From assembly GCA_019359115.1 (NCBI GenBank), contig JAHHHW010000103.1, forward strand, positions 1 to 52,911: DNA of 52,911 nt. The letters are read 5' to 3'. Under the pieces are notes generated by a model that was not told the DNA's origin, searched no databases, and saw only the letters and a list, made by a program, of their open reading frames with translations. Source of the DNA: Pelatocladus maniniholoensis HA4357-MV3. GTDB taxonomy: Bacteria > Cyanobacteriota > Cyanobacteriia > Cyanobacteriales > Nostocaceae. Both the position numbers and the translations under genes were made by a program. Below are positions 26,044 to 32,650 of the stretch, piece by piece. How positions within the stretch are numbered: position 1 is the stretch's first letter; the number at the start of each line of letters is the position of its first letter.

Positions 26044-28377
26044 TTAGGCTACTTGCCAGATTTTAATGGTTTTATCTGAACTACCACTGACAATCAATTG
26101 ATTGTCAGGGCTAACAGCAACAGAATTAACTACCCCTGCATGTCCGTTGAGAGTTTGTAAGAGTTCTCCGGTTTGCAAACACCAGATTTTGATGGTTTTG
26201 TCAGCACTACCGCTAAACAAAAGTTGTCCATCTGGACTAATCGCAACTGATTTAACTTCATCTGTGTGATCAGCGAAGGTATGCAGCATCTTCCCGCTTT
26301 CAAGTTCCCAAACTTTGATGGTTTTGTCAGCACTACCGCTAAACAAAAGTTGTCCATCTGGACTAATCGCAACTGAGTATACGTCGCCTTTATGTCCGTT
26401 GAGAGTGCGTAGTGGTTCACCTGTGCGCGAGTTCCACAAACGAATTTTTTTATCACTGCTAGCACTGGCGATGATTTTACCATCGGGACTGATCGCAGCA
26501 CCATGAACAGGAGAAGAATGCCATAAAGTACAGATGCGATCGCCTTTGTGGAGGTTCCAAATCTTGATTTTATTACTACCGCTAGCTAAAATTTCTCCGT
26601 CTGGGCTAATCACCACAAAATTGACTGGTTTTTGATGTCCCAAAAGTTTGTGCAGTAGTTTTCCACTAGACAGATGCCAGACTTTTACATTACTTCTGGG
26701 ATGTTCGCAACTACCAACAGCAAGGAAATTACCATCGGGACTCACAGCAACCGAAGAAACTTCTCCCAATTCATCTTTAAGAGTGCGGATTGCTTTTTTG
26801 GTGTGCAAATTCCAGATTTTAATCGTTTTGTCTGCACTTCCACTGACTAAAATCTGTCCATCCGCAGTGATGGCGACAGATGAAATTTTGCCTGTATGTC
26901 CGGTTAAAGTTTGGCTAAGATAAGCATTTTTCAGTTGACGTGGGTGTCGAGAGTCGGCGATCGCGTATAAAATTTCTTCGACTTCGTTAATACTTTGACT
27001 ATCACCAACTACTGAAAAATATTCTTTGAGTTTTTGGAGATATGGTGTATCTGCTGTGGTGGCTGCGTTTCGTATCGCCTCAACTAGATTATTAACTTGC
27101 AGTTGTGGTACTTGGTGCAGTTCCAACCATGTACCAATAGAGTATTCTAATTGTTCTTCTGCCAAAGAGCGATCGCTCAGATGCGATAAACTCTGAGCTA
27201 ATTGCAACGCTAACTCCGGAATCCAGTAACGGTGTTTTTCTTCTAGAGCTTGATAAACTTGTTTGTATCCTGAAGCGATCGCTTGCAGTGATTGCAAGTC
27301 AATTTGGCTTTTAAGCAAACTCGGCAGTAAATCTGGTAACAGGGGAGATACATCATGATGAATCAAGTGATAAATATCTGCTATCCAACCAGCAACTAGA
27401 CAATGACAGGTAACTAAAACTTGGCTAAGTTGTTCTAAGTCTTGATGATTAATTTTATATCGTAAGGATAATTTACTAACATCAACTCCTTTGGCTCTCC
27501 ATTTTTCTTCTTTTTCTAAGATTGCTAAATTACTAGCACTATCTTTACCTAAGTAATTAATTTCCTCTATTTTTTCTCCTTGCGCTATTAATTCATCTCG
27601 GATACTTTTCCACTCATAGGCGCGGTTTTTTGCCGACTGTTCAACAATTTCTCTATAAGATATCCGAGATATTGTTTTATAGTAATAACGCTCTTGTCCT
27701 AGTCCCCAATAACCAATCCGAAAATTTAGGTAGTCTCCATCAGCTTCAGACTCTAAAATTAAAATCGGCTCTGTTTTCAACATTCCAAACAGAGCCTTAA
27801 TACTAGATTCACTGTGAAAACGCTTACTGTCCCATGCTCCTGCTAAAAACTCTGTTGGTCTGATCGTATTCTGTAAAGAATAATATTTACTCAAGAAATC
27901 TCGTAATCCCTCCGCTACCATTAACTCGATATCAGTAGCAAATTCTTCTTCTCGATAATCAAACTGATCAAATCCTACTTTCGGAGGAGCCAGAAAAATT
28001 TTTAAAGGTTTACGTTCATAATTAGTACCAGACTCTAAAATCTGTGAAGGATACAACCGCAAAGGCCAGCTATCAAATAGTTTATTAACCTCTGGAATCT
28101 TGAGCGCTGTTTCCTGTTCCTGGGTTGCGATTTCTAACTGCATCTGATGGTAGTAAACAGCTAGCTGCTGTTCTTCCGATTTTTGTTGCTCGTATCCTCC
28201 TAAATAGGTAAGCTTTTCACTGGCACTGTTGACGGTTTGGATAATTTCTTGAATTTTGGCAGGATAATCGTTTTTAGTTCCATCAGAACGCGCATCATTA
28301 TTTTTTGGCACCAAACTTGCAATTACAGGCGCAAATTCTAGTACTAATTGTAGTAATAACCTTAAGCCTTGCTCCAT
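26044..28377 (-). CDS. WD40 repeat protein with an unknown N-terminal region
   Basis: A 777-residue protein. The C-terminal part from about residue 487 holds seven WD40 repeats, each built on the pattern GH..V.SVA(I/V)SPDG..(L/I).SGS.DKTIK(I/V)W, enough for one closed beta-propeller. The first roughly 480 residues have no family I recognise: a hydrophobic start (LRLLLQLVLEFAPVIASLV), a helix-rich segment and a long alpha-helical region (about 340-480). No signal peptide is visible and a cytoplasmic scaffold is likely. Repeats five and six share about 60 identical bases, showing recent internal duplication. The gene lies 113 bases upstream of rmlB on the same strand, but a functional link is unproven. 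Confidence 0.85.
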   Translation of the reverse strand: MEQGLRLLLQLVLEFAPVIASLVPKNNDARSDGTKNDYPAKIQEIIQTVNSASEKLTYLGGYEQQKSEEQQLAVYYHQMQLEIATQEQETALKIPEVNKLFDSWPLRLYPSQILESGTNYERKPLKIFLAPPKVGFDQFDYREEEFATDIELMVAEGLRDFLSKYYSLQNTIRPTEFLAGAWDSKRFHSESSIKALFGMLKTEPILILESEADGDYLNFRIGYWGLGQERYYYKTISRISYREIVEQSAKNRAYEWKSIRDELIAQGEKIEEINYLGKDSASNLAILEKEEKWRAKGVDVSKLSLRYKINHQDLEQLSQVLVTCHCLVAGWIADIYHLIHHDVSPLLPDLLPSLLKSQIDLQSLQAIASGYKQVYQALEEKHRYWIPELALQLAQSLSHLSDRSLAEEQLEYSIGTWLELHQVPQLQVNNLVEAIRNAATTADTPYLQKLKEYFSVVGDSQSINEVEEILYAIADSRHPRQLKNAYLSQTLTGHTGKISSVAITADGQILVSGSADKTIKIWNLHTKKAIRTLKDELGEVSSVAVSPDGNFLAVGSCEHPRSNVKVWHLSSGKLLHKLLGHQKPVNFVVISPDGEILASGSNKIKIWNLHKGDRICTLWHSSPVHGAAISPDGKIIASASSDKKIRLWNSRTGEPLRTLNGHKGDVYSVAISPDGQLLFSGSADKTIKVWELESGKMLHTFADHTDEVKSVAISPDGQLLFSGSADKTIKIWCLQTGELLQTLNGHAGVVNSVAVSPDNQLIVSGSSDKTIKIWQVA

Positions 28378-28731
28378 ACAGAGATGCCTGCTAAATAAAA
28401 AATCTCAAAAGCTTTCATTATTATCAACGCTATAGCTTCATTCAATTAGGCATTATTGCCATCCGGCAAATTCCCACACATTTCTATTCTACTGCTTTAT
28501 TGCATCCAACTTTACATAACCATGAACAAAGGAGCAATAACTAATCATAAAGCAAGACAGTACAAAACTGAGTGCTTATACTCATAAAAAATCGCTGAAA
28601 TTGCCTCAAAAGCCATCATTATCGATGAAAATTAAAGTTGAGATTTTGTGATTTGCTTCACTCCTCGACAGCGAAATTCAAAACAATAAGGAAGTTTTTA
28701 ATCATCTCAATCACTATGGAAACTTGTTCAT
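28378..28731. other. Intergenic stretch, nothing recognised
   Basis: AT-rich DNA upstream of the WD40 gene on its strand, with no gene, no clear promoter boxes and no strong hairpin that I can support. Confidence 0.4.
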
Positions 28732-28776
28732 ATCTTGCACCAACTTTTCATTCCGTCAAGAAATAAATTTATTAGC
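28732..28776 (-). repeat. Truncated two-hairpin repeat, copy G
   Basis: Read on the minus strand it gives TAAATTTATTTCTTG..GAATGAAAAGTTGGTGCAAGAT, the second half of the subfamily-2 element. The first hairpin is missing where the AAGAGGATGTTTG element begins at 28777, suggesting that the later insertion cut it. Confidence 0.55.
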
Positions 28777-28840
28777 TAAGAGGATGTTTGAAAAGTCCTC
28801 TTGTCGGTAGCAAAATGTTTTAGCTCTCTCTCTAAATCCC
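28777..28840 (+). repeat. AGAGGATGTTTGAAAAGT element, copy 1
   Basis: The stretch from TAAGAGGATGTTTGAAAAGT through CCTCTTGTCGGTAGCAAAAT is shared, with few changes, with 47982-48022. The end sequence also matches the inverted ends of the element at 38929-39280. The copy grades into GGGGGA-type sequence with no clear right end. Confidence 0.55.
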
Positions 28841-28940
28841 TCTTCCAAAGGGGGACTTTATTCTAGGGGGATCAAAATATTACATGAAGATCCCCGACAA
28901 TTCTTGCAAAGTCGCGAATCTGACATTTAGGATTGCGATT

Positions 28941-29330
28941 CTAGAATTTTATTCCTAATTGACCATTGATGCCGCGCACAGAATTGTAACCAGCGCCCAA
29001 GAAAAGATTGTCACCAGCACCTAGTTGAACTCCACCTGAAACCGCAAGTCCTTTATCTTCTGAATAATATCCTAATCCAACATATGGTGAAACTACTGGT
29101 AAGCTAATAAACTTTAGCACATCTACACCTGTGGCACTATCAGGGCCGATTCCCAATTCCGCACCCCAATTCAAAGCCCTTGCACCTACAGAATAAGTAA
29201 CATCACCATCTTTGCCACCAACTGATACCCAAGGTTGTGGTATCAATTGAGCATGAGCTTGTTGTGGAAAAAACAGCACTAAAAAACCAACTGATGTAAT
29301 GATAGTTTTGACAATAGCCGCAGTCTTCAC
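28941..29330 (-). CDS. Secreted, barrel-like hypothetical protein
   Basis: A 129-residue protein starting at GTG 29330 with an excellent ribosome binding site (AAGGAG, 7 bases upstream). The signal peptide has a hydrophobic core at about 9-22 and the cleavage site QQAHA-QL. The mature part is about 100 residues of alternating short strands rich in Gly, Val and Tyr (VSVGGKDGDVTYSVGAR, SPYVGLGYYSEDKGLAVSGG, LGAGDNLFLGAGYNS) and ends in Phe, like small outer-membrane beta-barrels. I do not recognise a named family. It is expected in the periplasm or outer membrane. Confidence 0.75.
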   Translation of the reverse strand: MKTAAIVKTIITSVGFLVLFFPQQAHAQLIPQPWVSVGGKDGDVTYSVGARALNWGAELGIGPDSATGVDVLKFISLPVVSPYVGLGYYSEDKGLAVSGGVQLGAGDNLFLGAGYNSVRGINGQLGIKF

Positions 29331-29457
29331 ATTTTTCTCCTTCCTACCACTCTTTAGCTAATAGACGAATTTTCTTCGTGTCTTTGTGCCTTGGTGGTGA
29401 AGAATAGAAAAATGGAGAGTGAAGGAAACCGACTTAGGGTGTAGGTATAAAACTTGT
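29331..29457. other. Leader and spacer between the secreted protein and the tandem repeat
   Basis: This short stretch includes the ribosome binding site of the gene at 28941-29330 and a CTTCGTGTCTTTGTGCCTTGGTGGTGAA-type sequence at about 29372, a fragment that also occurs near 38780. Nothing else is seen. It is the start of a 905-base gap otherwise filled by repeats and an ORF remnant. Confidence 0.4.
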
Positions 29458-29612
29458 TGTCGTAAGGACACTAAGTTTTGTCGTAGAGACACCAACTTGT
29501 GTCGTAAGGACACTAACTTGTGTCGTAGAGACACCAACTTGTGTCGTAGAGACACCAACTTGTGTCGTAAGGACACCAACTTGTGTCGTAGAGACACCAA
29601 CTTGTGTCGTTA
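29458..29612. repeat. 21-bp tandem repeat, seven full units
   Basis: Units start at 29458 and repeat every 21 bases, each containing GACACCAACTTGTGTCGT or the variant with AAGGACACTAAC. Because 21 is a multiple of 3, frames on both strands stay open (RRDTNLC on plus, VSLRHKL on minus), but neither has a ribosome binding site with a plausible start. Two unit variants alternate (GTAGAGACACC and GTAAGGACAC). Confidence 0.85.
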
Positions 29613-29637
29613 GATCACAACTTCAGTGAACTTAAAA

Positions 29638-29869
29638 TTTTGCACCTACCCCATATCTCGCCTGAGAATAAATTCTCAACTCTAATAGCATAAGTCCGTT
29701 GAAACTGATATCTTGCACCAACCGCATATCCCGCCTCAGAATGAATTTATCGGCTAATAGCATAAGTCAGTTAAAACGGACTCAAACACCGTCCTAGTCA
29801 GATTTATCTGACTTTCGCTATCAGCCAAGAAATTTATTTCTTGGCGTTACGAAAAGTTGGTGCAAGATT
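29638..29869. repeat. Cluster of three two-hairpin repeats (copies F, H, I)
   Basis: Copies on the minus strand at 29638-29703 and 29708-29794 are followed by a plus-strand copy at 29796-29869. They share CTATTAGC-type linkers and the GTTGGTGCAAGAT tail. The hairpin arms differ between copies but remain paired (GAGAATTTATTCTC, CGATAAATTCAT.., CAAGAAATTTATTTCTTG). Confidence 0.6.
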
Positions 29870-29932
29870 ATGAATTAACCGAAATTCAACTACCCCGCGT
29901 TGTAGTGATTAAGTGAAATTACTACAATATAA

Positions 29933-30172
29933 ACTAACATTGATGCACAGGGCAGCCCCAATGAAACAATTTCACCACCAAAGATAAAAGAGGTTTTTAC
30001 CCTACACCCACTTTCAAGTCAGCAAATCGCCACAGCATACCTACCAAAACCTAAAGAATACTCAAATTACGACCTTTCAATTTTCATCTCACCAGCTTTT
30101 GTGTTTAGCGTCGTGTTCAGTGTGCTATGTACAATTTTAGGTTACAAAGCCATCCGCCGATTTCGCCGGTAA
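29933..30172 (+). pseudogene. Start-less ORF with a C-terminal membrane anchor (gene remnant)
   Basis: A frame of 79 residues opens just after a stop at 29930 and contains no ATG, GTG or TTG start. It reads plausibly as protein: a polar, proline-rich segment (SPNETISPPKIKEVFTLHPL), a membrane span (SIFISPAFVFSVVFSVLCTI) and a basic end (GYKAIRRFRR, stop). It may be the 3' end of a lost membrane-anchored gene. I do not recognise the family. It ends 63 bases before fdhD. Confidence 0.4.
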
Positions 30173-30235
30173 AGTCGCTACGCGCCTACTCGACAGAGTA
30201 ATCTAAAATCCAAAATTGTTTGAGCAATATATATC

Positions 30236-31072
30236 ATGAACCAATCTAAAGGCAGTAAAACTCAAGCTAGAGTTTGGGTAGTGGAAAATGGCAAAATACG
30301 ATCGCGCTCTGACTATATCACCACAGAAGAACCTTTAGAAATTCGTCTGATATCTCCGCGTCGGACAGTTGCAATCACTATGCGAACCCCAGGCGCAGAT
30401 TTTGAACTAACTGCTGGTTTTCTTTACACTGAAGGAGTGATTAGCAACCGACAAGATATCCAACATTTGAGTTATTGCGTAGATACACAAATAGATGGCG
30501 AACAACGTTTTAATATTGTCAATGTAGAACTACGAGAAGATTTGCATCCCAATTTACAGCCTTTGGAACGTCACTTCTACACCTCCAGCGCTTGTGGAAT
30601 TTGTGGTAAAGCTAGTCTGGAAGCTTTACATTTGCGGGGTGTTGCAACCATACCCCCAGAACCAAAAGTGACACCAGAAATTCTCTATAGTTTGCCAGAA
30701 CAACTAAGGGCCGCTCAAGGTATATTTAAAGCTACAGGTGGTCTACATGCTGCTGCATTATTTGATACTCAAGGACAATTGATCAGTTTGCGAGAAGATG
30801 TTGGACGTCACAATGCCCTAGATAAACTTATTGGTTCAGCTTTATTGAGCGATCGCTTACCTTTGCATAACCACATTGTCATGGTGAGTGGACGCTCTAG
30901 CTTTGAGATTTTACAAAAGTGTACAGTTGCTGGAGTACCAATTATCTGTGCTGTTTCCGCTCCTAGTAGTTTAGCGGTTTCTCTAGCTAGAGAATTTGAA
31001 GTTACCTTAATCGGATTTTTGCGAGGACAAAAATTTAATGTTTATTCTGGTTGGGAAAGAATAAACGTCTAA
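30236..31072 (+). CDS. fdhD: Formate dehydrogenase accessory sulfurtransferase FdhD
   Basis: FdhD carries sulfur from a cysteine desulfurase to the molybdenum cofactor of formate dehydrogenase. The 278-residue protein has the family's C-x-x-C pair in SACGICGK (Cys 120 and Cys 123), the opening EEPLEIRL, the motif MRTPGADFELTAGFL, and C-terminal GRHNALDKLIG and SGRSSFEI. It is full length. No formate dehydrogenase subunit lies nearby, so the target enzyme must be elsewhere. ATG 30236 lacks a strong ribosome binding site. Confidence 0.95.
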   Translation: MNQSKGSKTQARVWVVENGKIRSRSDYITTEEPLEIRLISPRRTVAITMRTPGADFELTAGFLYTEGVISNRQDIQHLSYCVDTQIDGEQRFNIVNVELREDLHPNLQPLERHFYTSSACGICGKASLEALHLRGVATIPPEPKVTPEILYSLPEQLRAAQGIFKATGGLHAAALFDTQGQLISLREDVGRHNALDKLIGSALLSDRLPLHNHIVMVSGRSSFEILQKCTVAGVPIICAVSAPSSLAVSLAREFEVTLIGFLRGQKFNVYSGWERINV

Positions 31073-31113
31073 ATTAAACCAAAAAATTTTCTTTGAAACA
31101 AGAAACTCCAAAC

Positions 31114-31165
31114 GGGAGTATCCCAAATGTTCAAAAAACCCGCCTGCGATTCAAATCGCAGTCTC
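31114..31165 (-). repeat. Dispersed palindromic repeat, inverted relative to 39281-39330
   Basis: Read on the minus strand it contains CTGCGATTTGAATCGCAG and then GGTTTTTTGAACATTTGGGA. The stretch at 39281-39330 has the same layout with CTGCGATTGAAATCGCAG and TTTTTTGAACATTTGCGATG. Confidence 0.55.
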
Positions 31166-31181
31166 ATTTGCATTGTCCCCA

Positions 31182-31259
31182 AAAAAACGGGCAGGCTTAT
31201 AAACCCCTTTATTAATCAATGGGCCATGCGGAATATCCAAAGAAGCCTGCCCGTTTTTT
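31182..31259. terminator. Long 17-bp inverted repeat after fdhD
   Basis: AAAAAACGGGCAGGCTT (31182-31198) and its perfect inverse AAGCCTGCCCGTTTTTT (31243-31259) are separated by 44 bases. The T-run at the 3' end and A-run at the 5' end would let it act as a bidirectional terminator. The long loop also fits a small mobile palindrome. An AGTCTGCTTAAGCAGACT palindrome follows at 31287-31304. Confidence 0.5.
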
Positions 31260-31319
31260 CTACGTGGAAGACCCTCATAAATAAAGTCTGCTTAAGCAGA
31301 CTGTTTGATTTATTTGAGT

Positions 31320-31400
31320 CTTGAGTCGTATTCATACGACTTGTGCTATTAGCTAATGGTTTAAACCCAAGCGCGGGATATTGAAAAAATTGGGATGCTT
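31320..31400 (+). repeat. Two-hairpin dispersed repeat, copy C
   Basis: AGTCGTATTCATACGACT, linker TGTGCTATTAGC, then a degraded second palindrome (TAATGGTTTAAACCCAAG) and the shared tail GATATTGAAAAAATTGGGATG. The second hairpin has lost part of its symmetry, unlike copies A and B. Confidence 0.6.
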
Positions 31401-31507
31401 CGGGGATCTGGGTGCGATCGCAATATGATACAAAGCCTTGTACAATTCAAATTAGTTCTGAATCAAATCTAACAAAATAAACTGAAATTAGTTTTTATAT
31501 AGACTCC

Positions 31508-32566
31508 ATGAGAGTAACACGTCGTCTACTTGCACGCGGCATACCAGCACAGCTTTATTTATGGTTTGCTGTGATTATTTTCGGTGCTGCAAACTCTGTC
31601 ACGCGCAAACTCACGGAAATCGGCGCTCAACGTTTTGTGGATGGTCGCAATCCCATTTCGTTCTGCAATGTTTTATTTGTAGGTAATCTTTGCGCGTTGA
31701 TAGTGCTAATTCTTATATATGGGAAGCAGTTTAAATCTTGGAAATTACAACAGTTTTCCAGAGATAAATGGTTTAATTTAACATTACTAGCGATTATTGG
31801 TGGTGCTGTAGCACCTGGTTTGATTTTTCAAGCGCTGGCGTTAACTAATGTCAACAATGTTGTTTTAATTGGACGCTTAGAACCTCCTTTAACTTTGGCA
31901 TTATCTGTCTGGCTATTGCGCGATCGCGTGAATTTTTGGGAAATAGTTGGCGCGCTGATCTCATTTGTCGGCGTGGTACTTACTATTTTTTTGCCTTCGA
32001 CTTTCCAAGGTATGACAGAGATGAAAAACTACTTTAGTTTAGGCACAGGAGAAATTTTAACAGCGATCGCAGCCATAACATTAGCAGCATCAACAATTAT
32101 TGCTAAAGCAAAACTATCTCAAATACCTTTAGGTTTTCACAGCATTTTTCGTACAGTCTTGGGAACAATAATATTTTTCTTTACTGCTTTACTGCTTTAT
32201 GGTGAAAATCACTTTATGGATGCACTTTCCCCATTTTTATGGAAGTGGATGTTAGTTTATGGCCCAGTGATTGTAGTAGTTGGTCAATCATTTTGGATGG
32301 CTGGTTTGAAAGTTTCTAGTGTCTCCCAAGTCTCCTTAGTTGGGTCGTTTACTCCTGTGATTGCGGTAGTTGCAGCTTATTTAATTTTGTGGGAAGTTCC
32401 TACTTTAGCCCAATATATTGGTGGTGCAGTAATTTTAATTGGTGTAATTGTCGGTCAAATTGGTATTCAACGCAAGCAATCATCTGATCATGCTGCTAAT
32501 TCAAAGATAAATTCTACAACCGAATTACGAGAAATTGAAAGTAAAGTAGGATTCAAGGGAATGTAA
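31508..32566 (+). CDS. EamA (DMT superfamily) transporter
   Basis: A 352-residue inner-membrane protein with about ten hydrophobic spans in two EamA repeats. The first half has ARGIPAQLYLWFAVIIFGAA and PPLTLALSVWLLRDRVNFWE; the second half ends with VSLVGSFTPVIAVVAAYLIL and GGAVILIGVIVG. EamA proteins export small metabolites or amino acids, and the substrate cannot be read here. There is a soluble tail of about 35 residues. ATG 31508 lacks a clear ribosome binding site. The 3' end overlaps a short remnant of a dehydrogenase gene on the other strand. Confidence 0.85.
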   Translation: MRVTRRLLARGIPAQLYLWFAVIIFGAANSVTRKLTEIGAQRFVDGRNPISFCNVLFVGNLCALIVLILIYGKQFKSWKLQQFSRDKWFNLTLLAIIGGAVAPGLIFQALALTNVNNVVLIGRLEPPLTLALSVWLLRDRVNFWEIVGALISFVGVVLTIFLPSTFQGMTEMKNYFSLGTGEILTAIAAITLAASTIIAKAKLSQIPLGFHSIFRTVLGTIIFFFTALLLYGENHFMDALSPFLWKWMLVYGPVIVVVGQSFWMAGLKVSSVSQVSLVGSFTPVIAVVAAYLILWEVPTLAQYIGGAVILIGVIVGQIGIQRKQSSDHAANSKINSTTELREIESKVGFKGM

Positions 32567-32642
32567 CTTGCAAAGTAATACTGCTACCACCATCAACAAA
32601 TAAAGTTTGTCCAGTAATAAATGAAGCGTCGGAAATCTTTTT
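32553..32642 (-). pseudogene. C-terminal remnant of a short-chain dehydrogenase
   Basis: The minus-strand frame reads KISDASFITGQTLFVDGGSS followed by ITLQVTFP and a stop. The SxFITGQxLxVDGG segment is the hallmark C-terminal strand region of classical short-chain dehydrogenases/reductases. A stop codon (32645-32643) closes the frame just upstream, so only 29 residues remain. It overlaps the last 14 bases of the EamA gene and abuts the hybrid kinase gene, marking a rearrangement point. Confidence 0.6.
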
Positions 32643-32650
32643 TTAAACCC

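Noticed and set aside
29458-29612. CRISPR array
   Set aside because: The 21-bp units are contiguous without spacers and no cas genes are present.
29358-29613. Repeat-coded frames on both strands (VSLRHKL and RRDTNLC units)
   Set aside because: They are a by-product of the 21-bp period; no ribosome binding site and equal openness on both strands.
30236-31072. fdhD as part of a formate dehydrogenase cluster
   Set aside because: No formate dehydrogenase or molybdenum-cofactor gene is visible in the window.
31127-31324. 65-codon frame in the fdhD-EamA gap
   Set aside because: Runs through three palindromic repeats and the inverted repeat at 31182-31259; no ribosome binding site.
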